From: Pseudomonas anguilliseptica
GTDB taxonomy: Bacteria > Pseudomonadota > Gammaproteobacteria > Pseudomonadales > Pseudomonadaceae
Length of the DNA: 64,000 nucleotides
NCBI RefSeq assembly: GCF_021375795.1
Contig: NZ_JAEIOI010000003.1
Span: forward strand, 186,001-250,000
Reading direction: 5' to 3'
Made by a program: the position numbers and the translations under genes. This document shows positions 47,477-56,411 of this stretch, piece by piece (the stretch's first letter is position 1; each line of letters opens with the position of its first letter). The notes beneath the pieces were generated by a model, which was not told the DNA's origin, did not search any database, and saw nothing but the letters and a program-made list of their open reading frames with translations.

Positions 47477-47878
47477 ATGACTGACTGGCTCGACGACATC
47501 AACTGGAACAGTGACGGCCTGGTACCGGCCATCGCCCAGGACCATAAGACCGGCCGCGTACTGATGATGGCCTGGATGAACCGCGAGGCCCTGGCCCTGA
47601 CCGCCGCCGAGCAGCGCGCCATCTATTGGTCGCGCTCACGCGGCAAACTCTGGCGCAAGGGAGAGGAATCCGGCCATGTGCAGAAATTGCATGAGCTGCG
47701 CCTGGACTGTGACGCCGACGTGATCATCCTGATGGTCGAGCAATTGGGCGGCATCGCCTGTCACACTGGCCGCGAAAGCTGCTTCTACCGGGTGTTCGAG
47801 AACGGTGCCTGGAAAACCGTCGACGCGGTGCTGAAAGACCCGCACGCCATCTATGCCGCAGGACACAAACATGAGTGA
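47477..47878 (+). CDS. hisI: Phosphoribosyl-AMP cyclohydrolase
   Basis: 133 residues. Metal sites are seen in [12 protein letters not shown] and in [11 protein letters not shown] near the end. Third step of histidine synthesis. A separate HisI protein, not fused to HisE as in enterobacteria. Overlaps hisE by 8 bases. Confidence 0.96.
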   Translation: MTDWLDDINWNSDGLVPAIAQDHKTGRVLMMAWMNREALALTAAEQRAIYWSRSRGKLWRKGEESGHVQKLHELRLDCDADVIILMVEQLGGIACHTGRESCFYRVFENGAWKTVDAVLKDPHAIYAAGHKHE

Positions 47879-48218
47879 TTCGGCCATGACTGATACCCTG
47901 AGCCGCCTGGCCGAGGTGCTGGAGTCGCGCAAAGGCGCGGCCGCCGACAGCTCCTATGTTGCCAGTCTGTACCACAAGGGCCTGAACAAGATTCTGGAAA
48001 AGGTCGGCGAGGAGTCGGTGGAAACCATTCTCGCGGCCAAGGATGCTGCCGTCAGCGGTGACTGCAGCGATGTGATCTACGAAACCGCCGACCTGTGGTT
48101 CCACAGTTTGGTCATGCTCGCTGCCCTCGGCCAGCATCCGCAGGCGGTACTGGACGAACTGGACCGGCGCTTTGGCCTGTCCGGGCATGCGGAAAAAGCC
48201 GCACGCACACAAAACTGA
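47871..48218 (+). CDS. hisE: Phosphoribosyl-ATP pyrophosphatase
   Basis: 115 residues, all-alpha MazG-like fold with [19 protein letters not shown] and [14 protein letters not shown]. Second step of histidine synthesis. The ATG at 47871 lies within the end of hisI; an ATG at 47886 would give a protein closer to the usual length, so either start is possible. Confidence 0.94.
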   Translation: MSDSAMTDTLSRLAEVLESRKGAAADSSYVASLYHKGLNKILEKVGEESVETILAAKDAAVSGDCSDVIYETADLWFHSLVMLAALGQHPQAVLDELDRRFGLSGHAEKAARTQN

Positions 48219-48246
48219 TCAACCACTTAGTTACGGAGTACGCGTT

Positions 48247-48486
48247 ATGGGATTCGGTGGCATTAGCATCTGGCAACTCCTGATCATCCTGCTGATTGTG
48301 GTCATGCTGTTCGGCACCAAGCGCCTCAAGGGCCTGGGCTCTGACCTGGGCGACGCCATCAAGGGCTTCCGCAAGTCGATGGACAACGCCGACGCCGAAA
48401 AGCCCAACGCTGCCGTGGAAGAACCCAAGGGCCAGACCATTGACGCTCAGGCGCGTAAGGTCGAAGAACCGGCGAAAAAAGACTAA
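48247..48486 (+). CDS. tatA: Sec-independent translocase TatA
   Basis: 79 residues: an N-terminal membrane helix ([20 protein letters not shown]), the FG hinge, an amphipathic helix ([16 protein letters not shown]) and a charged tail. It forms the pore for folded proteins. The ATG at 48247 is set by homology. Confidence 0.95.
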   Translation: MGFGGISIWQLLIILLIVVMLFGTKRLKGLGSDLGDAIKGFRKSMDNADAEKPNAAVEEPKGQTIDAQARKVEEPAKKD

Positions 48487-48489
48487 GCC

Positions 48490-48864
48490 ATGTTCGATAT
48501 CGGCTTTAGCGAACTGCTGCTGGTCGGCATCGTAGCCCTTGTGGTGCTCGGCCCGGATCGCCTGCCAGGTGCTGTGCGCACGGCAGGCCTGTGGATTGGC
48601 CGGATCAAACGCAGTTTCAGCGCGATCAAGGCCGAGGTCGAGCGCGAGATCGGCGCGGATGAAATCCGCCGTCAGCTGCATAACGAGCAGATCCTTGAGC
48701 TTGAGCGGGAAATGAAGGCGATGAAGGAAAGCCTTAACGCGCCCATAAGCACCAGCACCAGCACCAGCGCCGAAACGCCAACGCCAACGCCAACGCCAAC
48801 GCCAGCCGAGCCGAGCCGCACCACTGACACCAGCACCAGCCAGGATAAAAGCCCGCAGCCATGA
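48490..48864 (+). CDS. tatB: Sec-independent translocase TatB
   Basis: 124 residues: an N-terminal helix ([21 protein letters not shown]), an amphipathic region and an acidic coiled helix. The tail is low complexity, made of Ser-Thr and Thr-Pro repeats (PTPTPTPTP). Binds signal peptides with TatC. Starts 3 bp after tatA and overlaps tatC by 4 bases. The repetitive tail is probably variable in length between strains. Confidence 0.94.
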   Translation: MFDIGFSELLLVGIVALVVLGPDRLPGAVRTAGLWIGRIKRSFSAIKAEVEREIGADEIRRQLHNEQILELEREMKAMKESLNAPISTSTSTSAETPTPTPTPTPAEPSRTTDTSTSQDKSPQP

Positions 48865-49664
48865 GCCAACGACCGGACAGCGATCAGGAAATGCCCCTGA
48901 TCTCCCACCTGACTGAACTGCGCACGCGCCTGCTGCGGATCGTCGGCGCCGTGCTGCTGCTGTTCGCCGGGTTGTTCTATTTCTCCCAGGACATTTACTC
49001 GCTGGTGGCCGCGCCGCTGCGCGCCTACTTGCCAGAAGGTGCCACGATGATCGCCACGGGCGTGGCCTCACCGTTCCTTACGCCCTTCAAACTAACGCTG
49101 ATGGTCGCACTGTTTCTCGCCATCCCGATCATCCTGCATCAGATCTGGGGCTTTATCGCACCCGGCTTGTACAAGCACGAAAAGCGCATTGCCGTACCGC
49201 TACTGATTTCCAGCATCCTGCTGTTCTACGCCGGCATGGCCTTCGCCTATTTCGTGGTGTTCCCGATCATGTTCGGCTTCTTCGCCAGCGTAACCCCGGA
49301 AGGCGTGGCGATGATGACCGACATCGGTCAGTACCTGGACTTCGTGCTGACCCTGTTCTTCGCCTTTGGCGTGGCCTTCGAAATCCCCATCGCGACCTTT
49401 TTGCTGATCTGGGTTGGCGTGGTCGATGTCGCCACCCTGCGTAAAAGCCGACCCTATGTGATTGTCGGCTGCTTCGTCGTAGGCATGGTACTGACTCCGC
49501 CGGACGTGTTCTCGCAAACCCTGCTGGCCGTGCCCATGTGGATGTTGTTCGAAGTCGGCCTGCTGTGCGGCAGCCTGGTGCAGCGCAATGCCGAACGCGA
49601 AGAACAAGCTGCCGAAGACGACAGCAGCGCCAGCAACGACCAGCCACCCGCGCCACAACCGTGA
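48861..49664 (+). CDS. tatC: Sec-independent translocase TatC
   Basis: 267 residues, six membrane helices. The N-terminal [20 protein letters not shown] and the loop [17 protein letters not shown] are family landmarks. The receptor for twin-arginine signal peptides. Its stop overlaps the GTG start of rsmE. Confidence 0.97.
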   Translation: MSQRPDSDQEMPLISHLTELRTRLLRIVGAVLLLFAGLFYFSQDIYSLVAAPLRAYLPEGATMIATGVASPFLTPFKLTLMVALFLAIPIILHQIWGFIAPGLYKHEKRIAVPLLISSILLFYAGMAFAYFVVFPIMFGFFASVTPEGVAMMTDIGQYLDFVLTLFFAFGVAFEIPIATFLLIWVGVVDVATLRKSRPYVIVGCFVVGMVLTPPDVFSQTLLAVPMWMLFEVGLLCGSLVQRNAEREEQAAEDDSSASNDQPPAPQP

Positions 49665-50368
49665 ACCTGCTGCTTCTGGAAGACGGCGACTTTATCGCCG
49701 CCGACCGCGTGCTGCTCAGCGGCCGCCGCCTCAAGCACCTGCATGACGTGCACCGCGCCGAAGCGGGCGACAGCCTGCGCGTCGGCCGTCTGAATGGCCT
49801 GATTGGCAGCGGCCAACTGCTGCGCCTGGATGCACAAGAAGCCGAGCTGTCTGTACAACTCGATCAGCCGCCACCAGAAAAACTGCCCCTGACCCTGCTG
49901 CTCGCCTTGCCTCGGCCGAAGATGCTGCGCCGCGTGCTGCAAACCGTCAGCAGCATGGGCGTGTCACGGCTGGTGCTGCTCAACAGCTACCGGGTGGAAA
50001 AAAGCTTCTGGCAGACGCCATTTCTCGAGCCTGCCGCCATTCGCGAGCAGTTGATCCTCGGCCTGGAGCAAGCCCGCGATACCGTGCTGCCCGAGGTGAT
50101 CATCGAGAAGCGCTTCAAACCCTTTGTCGAAGACCAGCTACCTGCAATGGCCGCCAACACCCTCGGTCTGATTGGTCACCCCGGCGACTTCCCGGCCTGC
50201 CCACGGGCGGTTACGCAGCCCGTGACGCTGGCCATCGGCCCGGAGGGTGGCTGGATTCCTTATGAGGTGGAAAAGCTCGCCGAAGCCGGCCTGCAACCGG
50301 TGCAGCTGGGCGTGAGGATTCTGCGGGTGGAAACGGCGGTAACGGCTCTGCTGGCGCGACTGTTTTAA
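49661..50368 (+). CDS. rsmE: 16S rRNA m3U1498 methyltransferase
   Basis: 235 residues: an N-terminal PUA-like domain ([18 protein letters not shown]) and a SPOUT knot with [17 protein letters not shown] and [17 protein letters not shown]. Methylates N3 of U1498 in 16S rRNA. GTG start at 49661 overlaps tatC; codons upstream of it in the same frame lie within tatC and are not used. Confidence 0.95.
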   Translation: MNLLLLEDGDFIAADRVLLSGRRLKHLHDVHRAEAGDSLRVGRLNGLIGSGQLLRLDAQEAELSVQLDQPPPEKLPLTLLLALPRPKMLRRVLQTVSSMGVSRLVLLNSYRVEKSFWQTPFLEPAAIREQLILGLEQARDTVLPEVIIEKRFKPFVEDQLPAMAANTLGLIGHPGDFPACPRAVTQPVTLAIGPEGGWIPYEVEKLAEAGLQPVQLGVRILRVETAVTALLARLF

Positions 50369-50384
50369 CCAAAGCTGCTGCTTT

Positions 50385-50455
50385 TGTAGGAGCGGGCCAT
50401 GCCCGCGAATGGCGATATCTGGGAAATCGCTCGCACGCCTGGCATGCCTCTACAG
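50385..50455. repeat. Degenerate TGTAGGAGCGGGCCATGCCCGCGA repeat
   Basis: TGTAGGAGCGGGCCATGCCCGCGAA, with a distant poor inverse ending CCTCTACA. Related to the families at 13279 and 36223. Confidence 0.5.
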
Positions 50456-50489
50456 ACCCGCAGGGTGAATGGGAACAGCGCCATCCACC

Positions 50490-50984
50490 CTACAAAACCT
50501 GCTTTTCGTGCCAATGCGCTGGCAGTAGCTGGCCCTTGAGCGCGGGGGCTTCCTCCAGCTGTACATCCCTTGGCTGCAGCGGTTCACCACAGTCCGAACA
50601 CACCAGCACGCCATGCATCGGCTGACCACAGGTGCGGTGGATATGCCGGATCGGCGCGCCCTCGGCACCGCTCATATGGCGATCCCCCCAATGCACCAGC
50701 GCCATGATGGCTGGGTACAGATCACGGCCCTTGGCGCTTAGGCAATATTCCTCGCGCACTGGCCGCTGCTGATAAGCCACCTTGTCCAACACACCCGCTT
50801 CAACCAGTTTTTTCAGGCGTTCGGCCAGCACATGACGGGTAATCCCCAGGCGTTTCTCGAACTCGTCGAAACGACGAATGCCGAGAAAACTCTCACGCAG
50901 CACCAGCAGCGTCCAGCGATCCCCCACTACCGACAGGGTGCGAGCCAAAGAGCAGGGTTGCTGCTCAAGTTCTTCCCAACGCAT
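50490..50984 (-). CDS. HxlR-family transcriptional regulator
   Basis: 164 residues. HxlR winged-helix: CSLARTLSVVGDRWTLLVLRE, then FDEFEKRLGITRHVLAERLKKL and YCLSAKGRDLYPAIMAL. The C-terminus adds CGQPMHGVLVCSDCGEPL, a likely zinc ribbon of four cysteines. It is divergent from an SDR gene, with two palindromes in between that it probably binds, likely repressing the SDR and DsbA-like genes. Ligand or redox signal unknown. Confidence 0.88.
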   Translation of the reverse strand: MRWEELEQQPCSLARTLSVVGDRWTLLVLRESFLGIRRFDEFEKRLGITRHVLAERLKKLVEAGVLDKVAYQQRPVREEYCLSAKGRDLYPAIMALVHWGDRHMSGAEGAPIRHIHRTCGQPMHGVLVCSDCGEPLQPRDVQLEEAPALKGQLLPAHWHEKQVL

Positions 50985-51024
50985 AGGCCAACCTCCAACA
51001 GCGATGGCTCACCATAGCTTGACA

Positions 51025-51071
51025 GGTTCCAAAATGGAACCGACTATCGACATCAGTTCCAAAATAGAACT
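51025..51071. promoter_or_regulatory. Two HxlR-type operator palindromes
   Basis: GGTTCCAAAATGGAACC (51025-51041) and AGTTCCAAAATAGAACT (51055-51071), centres 30 bp apart, roughly three helical turns, between the divergent HxlR and SDR genes. The second ends 14 bp before the SDR start and would block it. Confidence 0.75.
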
Positions 51072-51084
51072 AACGGAGACTGCA

Positions 51085-51813
51085 ATGACAGAACGCAAAG
51101 CAATTCTGGTAGTCGGTGCGGGGGATGCCACCGGCGGCGCCATCGCCAAACGCTTCGCCCGCGAGGGCTATGTGGCCTGCGTGGCGCGGCGCAATGCCGA
51201 CAAGCTGACGCAATTGGTCGCCGAGATCGAGGCTGCCGGCGGTACTGCCCGCGCCTTTGGTTGTGATGCGCGGATCGAGGAGCAGGTGGTCGAGCTGTTC
51301 GCCACCATTGAGCGCGAGGTCGGCCCGCTGCATGCGGTGATCTTCAATATCGGCGCCAATGTGCAGTTCTCCATCACCGAGACCACCGAGCGGGTGTACC
51401 GCAAGGTCTGGGAAATGGCCGCGCTGGCCGGCTTTCTCACCGGCCGTGAAGCGGCCAAGGTCATGCTGCCGCGCGGCCAGGGCACGATCATCTTTACCGG
51501 CGCCACTGCCTCGTTGCGCGGCCGGGCGAATTTCTCCGCCTTCGCCAGTGCCAAGTTCGCCCTGCGCGCGCTGGCCCAGAGCATGGCCCGCGAACTCGGC
51601 CCCAAGGGCATCCATGTCGCACACCCGATTATCGACGGGGCCATCGACACCGCGTTTATCCGCGACACCTTTCCGCAGCTGTACCAACTCAAGGATCAGG
51701 ACGGCATTCTCAACCCCGAGCATATCGCCGACACCTACTGGCAGATCCATTGCCAGCCCCGCGATTGCTGGGTGCATGAGCTGGACCTGCGGCCATGGTC
51801 CGAGACGTTCTAA
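51085..51813 (+). CDS. Short-chain dehydrogenase/reductase
   Basis: 242 residues. The NAD(P) motif is slightly unusual, VVGAGDATGGAIAKRFA instead of TGxxxGIG. The usual catalytic Tyr-x3-Lys reads FSAFASAKFALR, with Phe in place of Tyr, while IIFTGATAS supplies the serine region. It is therefore an atypical SDR that may lack normal dehydrogenase activity. ACGGAGA precedes the ATG. Followed after 46 bp by the DsbA-like gene, the two being a probable operon under the HxlR repressor. Confidence 0.85.
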   Translation: MTERKAILVVGAGDATGGAIAKRFAREGYVACVARRNADKLTQLVAEIEAAGGTARAFGCDARIEEQVVELFATIEREVGPLHAVIFNIGANVQFSITETTERVYRKVWEMAALAGFLTGREAAKVMLPRGQGTIIFTGATASLRGRANFSAFASAKFALRALAQSMARELGPKGIHVAHPIIDGAIDTAFIRDTFPQLYQLKDQDGILNPEHIADTYWQIHCQPRDCWVHELDLRPWSETF

Positions 51814-51859
51814 CGACTGCGCGCCCGCCCCATAACAAGACCTCCCGAAGGAGCATGCA

Positions 51860-52447
51860 ATGAGCAAAACCCTGGAATTCTTTTTCGATTTCGGCAGCCC
51901 GGCCAGCTACCTGGCCTGGACCCAGGTGCCGCGAATTGCCCGCGAAGCCGGCGCGCAGCTTATCTGGCGACCGATGTTGCTCGGCGGGGTGTTCAAGGCC
52001 ACCGGTAACCAGTCACCGGTGATGATCCCGAGCAAGGGCGCCTGGATGCTCAAGGACCTGGCGCGCTTTGCCAGCCGTTATGGCGTGCCGATGAACTTCA
52101 ACCCGCACTTCCCGATCAACACCCTGACCCTGATGCGCGGCGCAGCCGGTTATCAGGACGACGACCGTTTCGAGCATTACGTGAAAACGATGTTCGAAGC
52201 GCTGTGGACGCAACAGAAGAACCTCGGCAAACCCGACGTGGTTGCCGAAGTACTAAGCGCCGCCGGCTTCGATCCCGCCGAGTTCGAACGCTTGGTCAGC
52301 GATGAAGCGGTGAAGGAACGCCTCAAGGCCACCACTGAAGAAGCGATCAAGCGCGGCGTGTTTGGTGCACCGACCTTCTTCATCGGCCAGGAGATGCACT
52401 TCGGCCAGGACCGCCTGGACTTTGTTGCCGAAGCGCTGGCGCGTTAG
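51860..52447 (+). CDS. DsbA-family / 2-hydroxychromene-2-carboxylate isomerase-like protein
   Basis: 195 residues, thioredoxin fold with helical insert. The N-terminus EFFFDFGSPASYLAW replaces the CxxC site by a serine, as in HCCA isomerases (glutathione transferase kappa class). GVFGAPTFFIGQEMHFGQDRL is the cis-Pro region. Probably a glutathione-dependent isomerase. AAGGAG precedes the ATG. Confidence 0.85.
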   Translation: MSKTLEFFFDFGSPASYLAWTQVPRIAREAGAQLIWRPMLLGGVFKATGNQSPVMIPSKGAWMLKDLARFASRYGVPMNFNPHFPINTLTLMRGAAGYQDDDRFEHYVKTMFEALWTQQKNLGKPDVVAEVLSAAGFDPAEFERLVSDEAVKERLKATTEEAIKRGVFGAPTFFIGQEMHFGQDRLDFVAEALAR

Positions 52448-52454
52448 CAGGCTG

Positions 52455-52892
52455 CTAGCTTTCCAGCAGAAAGGTCACCGGCCCATCGTTAACCAGATGC
52501 ACCTGCATATCGGCACCGAACTGGCCGGTGGCGACCTGCGGGTGTTTACCGCGGGCCTGGGTAACCAGCAGGTCGAACAGCTCCGCGCCCAGCGCCGGTG
52601 GCGCGGCACTGGAAAAGCTTGGCCGTAGGCCGCCCTTGGTATCGGCGGCCAGGGTGAATTGCGACACCAGCAACAGGCCACCGCCAATATCGCTGAGCGA
52701 CAGGTTCATCTTGCCGGCGGCATCACTGAACACGCGGTAGTTGAGCAGCTTGTGCAGAATTTTCTCGACACTGGCCGGGGTGTCCTGCGGCTCGACGCCA
52801 ACCAGCGCCAGCAGGCCTTGATCAATCGCCCCCACCACCTCACCGGCCACCTCTACGCGAGCGCACCGCACCCGTTGAATCAGTGCCTTCAT
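52455..52892 (-). CDS. dtd: D-aminoacyl-tRNA deacylase
   Basis: 145 residues. The two family motifs SQFTLAAD near residue 77 and NDGPVTF at the C-terminus form the active site. It removes D-amino acids from tRNA. Overlaps the end of pip by 4 bases, so dtd is translated after pip. Confidence 0.96.
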   Translation of the reverse strand: MKALIQRVRCARVEVAGEVVGAIDQGLLALVGVEPQDTPASVEKILHKLLNYRVFSDAAGKMNLSLSDIGGGLLLVSQFTLAADTKGGLRPSFSSAAPPALGAELFDLLVTQARGKHPQVATGQFGADMQVHLVNDGPVTFLLES

Positions 52893-53860
52893 GCTTCGTC
52901 CGGGGCCAGGTTGAGCAAGCGCCGCGCCAGTTCATCGGCCGCCCGCACCAGGGCGTCGGTAATGCCACTCTCAGCCGCGGAATGACCGGCATCACGGATG
53001 ATCTGCAGCTCGCTGTTCGGCCAGGCTTGATGCAGCGCCCAGGCATTGTCCAGCGGGCAGATCACGTCATAGCGGCCATGCACGATGACGCCCGGCAGAT
53101 GAGCGATCTTCGGCATATCGCGCAGCAGCTGATCGGTTTCGAGGAAGGCGTTGTTAACGAAGTAATGGCACTCGATGCGGGCAATCGACAGCGCGCGGTG
53201 CGCATCACTGAAACGGTCGACCACATGCGGATTGGGACGCAGGGTGGCGGTGCGACCTTCCCAGGTCGACCAGGCTTTGGCGGCATGCATCTGGGCAATC
53301 TGGTCCGAACCGGTCAGGCGCTTGTAGAAGGCCTGCACCAGATCACCGCGCTCATCCGCCGGGATCGGCGCCAGGTAATCTTCCCAGTAATCGGGGAACA
53401 GGCGGCTGGCACCTTCCTGGTAAAACCACTGAATTTCCTGCGGGCGACACAAGAAGATGCCGCGCAGAATCAGCCCATGTACCCGCTGCGGATGGGCCTG
53501 GGCGTAAGCCAGGGCCAGGGTCGAGCCCCAGGAGCCGCCGAACAGCACCCACTTTTCGATGCCCAGATGCTCGCGGATCTGCTCCATGTCGGCGATCAAC
53601 GCCTGGGTGGTGTTGTTGTCCAGACTGGCGTGCGGGATGGAACGGCCGCAACCACGCTGATCGAAGGTGACAATACGGTACAGGTTGGGGTCGAAATAGC
53701 GTCGGCTCGCCGCGTCGCAACCAGCACCAGGGCCGCCGTGGATAAACACCACAGGCAAACCGTCCGGTGAACCGCTCTCGTCGACATACAGCACGTGCGG
53801 CGCCTGCACCGCCAGCTCATGACGGGCGTAGGGTTTAATCTCCGGATACAAGGTCTGCAT
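52889..53860 (-). CDS. pip: Proline iminopeptidase
   Basis: 323 residues, alpha/beta hydrolase family S33. HGGPGAGCD oxyanion region, nucleophile [14 protein letters not shown], and C-terminal GRYDVICP and DAGHSA carrying Asp and His. Releases N-terminal proline. Start at 53860 after AGGAG; the longer frame is rejected. Confidence 0.94.
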   Translation of the reverse strand: MQTLYPEIKPYARHELAVQAPHVLYVDESGSPDGLPVVFIHGGPGAGCDAASRRYFDPNLYRIVTFDQRGCGRSIPHASLDNNTTQALIADMEQIREHLGIEKWVLFGGSWGSTLALAYAQAHPQRVHGLILRGIFLCRPQEIQWFYQEGASRLFPDYWEDYLAPIPADERGDLVQAFYKRLTGSDQIAQMHAAKAWSTWEGRTATLRPNPHVVDRFSDAHRALSIARIECHYFVNNAFLETDQLLRDMPKIAHLPGVIVHGRYDVICPLDNAWALHQAWPNSELQIIRDAGHSAAESGITDALVRAADELARRLLNLAPDEA

Positions 53861-53952
53861 GGCATGCTCCTGAATAGATGCGTAGCGTTGACGGCCTTCC
53901 ACTCCCGACCAACACTCTGCCGGGCATCATAACCATGAAACAGGAGTTGAGC

Positions 53953-54387
53953 ATGCCAACCCGGATATTTGCCTTGGCTTTGCTGATGTTTTGCACCCTG
54001 CTCGCCGGCTGCGGTGCCAAGGATGACCCACAGGCAGCGCTGGAAGCAGCCGTGCAACAACTGCAGGACAACCTGGAGGCCAAAAGCACCAGCGCGGTAC
54101 TCGACCAGCTGCATCCGCAGTTCTCAGCACAGGGGGAGTTCGACCGCGAGTGGGCGCAGCGCACCATGCTGCTGCTGTTTATGCGCCATAAGAACATCAA
54201 GGTGCTGGCCCTGAGCAAAAGCAGCTACCTCGATACCACCTACCGCGAGAAGGGCCATACCGACGCCCAGGTTGGCCTTACCGGCGCCGAAGGCCTGATC
54301 CCCGACAGCGCGCGCCACTACGGGGTAAAACTGGAATGGTGGCTGGAAGGTGATGAATGGAAGCTGGCGCGGCTGAGCTGGGAATAA
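53953..54387 (+). CDS. Small lipoprotein, uncharacterised
   Basis: 144 residues. The signal peptide MPTRIFALALLMFCTLLAGC ends in a lipobox (LLAGC), then an acidic mature part with a SnoaL-like alternation (LQDNLEAKSTSAVLDQLHPQF ... WWLEGDEWKLARLSW). CAGGAG lies 7 bases before the ATG. Likely a membrane-anchored periplasmic protein; the function is not assigned. Confidence 0.8.
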   Translation: MPTRIFALALLMFCTLLAGCGAKDDPQAALEAAVQQLQDNLEAKSTSAVLDQLHPQFSAQGEFDREWAQRTMLLLFMRHKNIKVLALSKSSYLDTTYREKGHTDAQVGLTGAEGLIPDSARHYGVKLEWWLEGDEWKLARLSWE

Positions 54388-54471
54388 ACCTGAGCAGCAC
54401 GCAGCAAAGCGACGTCTACCTACGCTGAGCCTGCCTTTCACCCCGTATCGCAAACGCGCTACTGCAAGATT

Positions 54472-55026
54472 TCAAAATATCCAGGGAATAAACATCTTGC
54501 TGCGCTGCATATAGTCGCGGTACGCCTCACCGAACTGCGCCAGGCACTCGGTTTCATCGCACTTGGCGGTCAGCCAGAGCGCCAGGCTGGCCAGCAGCGC
54601 CAGGTTCCAGCTCAGGCCATTGGGTTGTTTGCAGGCCACGCCCCAGGCCAGCAGTAACAGCGAGGCGTACAGCGGGTGACGGATATGGCTGTAGATGCCG
54701 CTGGTCACCAGCTGCGAGGTGCGCTCGAAGGCAAACAGCTCGGCATCCTGACGCTGCTCATTCGGGCGGCCCATGCGACGCAATTGATAAAGCCCGGGAA
54801 ACAGCACCAGCAGCGAGGCAAACAGCAACGCCCAGGACGCCAGTTGGTGGGGGGCAAAACGGTCAACAAACCACAGCGGGCCATTGAGCACCAGCAAGCC
54901 AAGAATAGCCTCCCAGGCAAAGAACCGGTAAAAACCATGGGACTTCGGCCGCCGCAATGCCTGCCAGGACAGCGCCAGCAGAATCAGCGTCCCCAACCCA
55001 AAAGCCACTGCCTGCACCCACGCCAT
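54472..55026 (-). CDS. Isoprenylcysteine carboxyl methyltransferase-like membrane protein
   Basis: 184 residues with about five hydrophobic helices. The motif YSHIRHPLYASLLLLAWG and the later CDETECLAQFGEAYRDYMQR are typical of the ICMT/PEMT family (SAM-dependent membrane methyltransferases). Substrate unknown in bacteria. AGGGGAA precedes the ATG at 55026. Divergent from the lipid cluster that begins at 55127; it could modify a related lipid, but this is speculative. Confidence 0.8.
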   Translation of the reverse strand: MAWVQAVAFGLGTLILLALSWQALRRPKSHGFYRFFAWEAILGLLVLNGPLWFVDRFAPHQLASWALLFASLLVLFPGLYQLRRMGRPNEQRQDAELFAFERTSQLVTSGIYSHIRHPLYASLLLLAWGVACKQPNGLSWNLALLASLALWLTAKCDETECLAQFGEAYRDYMQRSKMFIPWIF

Positions 55027-55126
55027 AGCGCTTCCCCTATTCCGTCTGCCATCTGTCAAAGCCAGGCGCTGCGCGACTTGCAGGCCCTCTGTTACACTGC
55101 CGGCGTCTTTCTCTCGGCCGCCCGCA

Positions 55127-55534
55127 ATGGATCGCACGCAACTGCACAGCCTGCTGCCTCACCAAGGTCCCGCTCTCTGGCTGGATGGCCTGTTGGCGCA
55201 TGACCCACTGAGCATCCAGGGCCTGAGCGCCTGGCGCTTTCTCGAGAACTTTGGCCCCGACGCCTCACCCTGCCTGCTGTTTGAAGCCGCCGCGCAGTTA
55301 TGCGCCGCGCATGGTGCCTTATACGGCGATACCAGTGCCATTGAAATGGCCCTGGTTGGCAAGCTCTCGCAGTTGCAGCTACACCATGAGCCGACGCAGC
55401 GCAGTGGCGCGCTGCAGGTCAGTGCCCAGCAGGAAGCGCTTAGCCCGGCCGGGGCACTTTATGCCTTCAGTATCCGCAGCGAAGACCACCTGCTGCTCGA
55501 CGGCAAACTGCTGCTGGTGCTGATTCATGCTTGA
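55127..55534 (+). CDS. ApeP-like 3-hydroxyacyl-ACP dehydratase (hotdog fold)
   Basis: 135 residues. LLPHQGPALWLDGLL (His at 12) and LFEAAAQLCAAHGAL (Glu at 53) are in the positions of the active His and Glu of ApeP/FabZ-like hotdog dehydratases used in aryl polyene and related pathways. No typical FabZ GHFP motif. It would remove water from an ACP-bound 3-hydroxyacyl chain. First gene of the rightward operon; overlaps the ABC ATPase gene by 8 bases. The ribosome site is weak. Confidence 0.75.
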   Translation: MDRTQLHSLLPHQGPALWLDGLLAHDPLSIQGLSAWRFLENFGPDASPCLLFEAAAQLCAAHGALYGDTSAIEMALVGKLSQLQLHHEPTQRSGALQVSAQQEALSPAGALYAFSIRSEDHLLLDGKLLLVLIHA

Positions 55535-56411
55535 ACTGCGCAATGTCGTCCACAGCTATCCAGGCGCCAACCGCGCCGCACTGCAAGGCATCGACCTACA
55601 GTTGCAGGCCGGCGAATGCCTGGGCCTGCTCGGCAGCAATGGCGCCGGCAAGACCACCCTGCTCTCGCTGCTCAGTGGCGTGCTGGCGCTACAACAGGGC
55701 GAACTGCATTGGCAAGGCCAACCCAGGCTCGGCCTGGTGCCGCAACAGCTGGCCTTCTATGCCGGGCTCAAGGTGGGCGAAAACCTCGACCTGTTTGCCG
55801 ACCTGTATCGCCTGCGCGGCAATCAGCGCCGCCAGCGTCTGCAGCAATGCATCGACATCTGCGCCCTGGACGACAAGCTGACGCGGCGCAGTGAGCAACT
55901 CTCCGGGGGCGAACAGCGCCGCTTGAATTTCGCCATCGGCCTGCTGCAACCAGCTGACGTCTATCTGTTCGACGAAGCCACCGTGGGCGTCGATGCCACC
56001 AATCGGCAACACTTGCTGGCAGCCGTGGAGCAGCTGACCGCCGAGGGCAAGGCGGTGATCTACACCAGCCATTACCTGGAAGAAGTTGAACGTGTGGCCC
56101 AGCGCATCCTGCTGCTGCACGAAGGCCAGGTACGCCTGGACCTGGACAAGCGCCAGCTGCTCGGCGACGACCACGGCCTGCTGCTGGAATGGCCGGACGC
56201 GGCACCTGCCGGGCTTAACCAGCTGCTCGAGAGCCTGCAACTGACGGCCGAAGTATTGCCCAAGGGTCTGCGAATTGCCGCCCTGAATGGCCAGCAGTTA
56301 CTGGCCATCAGCGAATTTGTCGCCGCCCAGGATGGCCTGCCCAACCTGCTGCGCTTTGGTCGTCCGTCGCTGGAACAGCTCTATCTGCGCTTGAACGGAG
56401 GCCGGCTATGA
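55527..56411 (+). CDS. ABC transporter ATP-binding protein (ABC-2 exporter)
   Basis: 294 residues, CcmA/NodI type. Walker A GSNGAGKTTLL near 40, signature LSGGEQRRLNFAIGLL, Walker B VYLFDEATVGVD and the switch histidine in YTSHYLEEVERVA. It powers export together with the following permease. The ATGA overlap with the permease gene shows tight coupling. In this context the cargo is probably the lipid made by the neighbouring synthases. Confidence 0.9.
   Translation: MLELRNVVHSYPGANRAALQGIDLQLQAGECLGLLGSNGAGKTTLLSLLSGVLALQQGELHWQGQPRLGLVPQQLAFYAGLKVGENLDLFADLYRLRGNQRRQRLQQCIDICALDDKLTRRSEQLSGGEQRRLNFAIGLLQPADVYLFDEATVGVDATNRQHLLAAVEQLTAEGKAVIYTSHYLEEVERVAQRILLLHEGQVRLDLDKRQLLGDDHGLLLEWPDAAPAGLNQLLESLQLTAEVLPKGLRIAALNGQQLLAISEFVAAQDGLPNLLRFGRPSLEQLYLRLNGGRL

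Noticed and set aside
48772..48810. Tandem CCAACG repeat as an independent repeat locus
   Set aside because: It encodes the Thr-Pro tail of TatB in frame and is explained by that gene.
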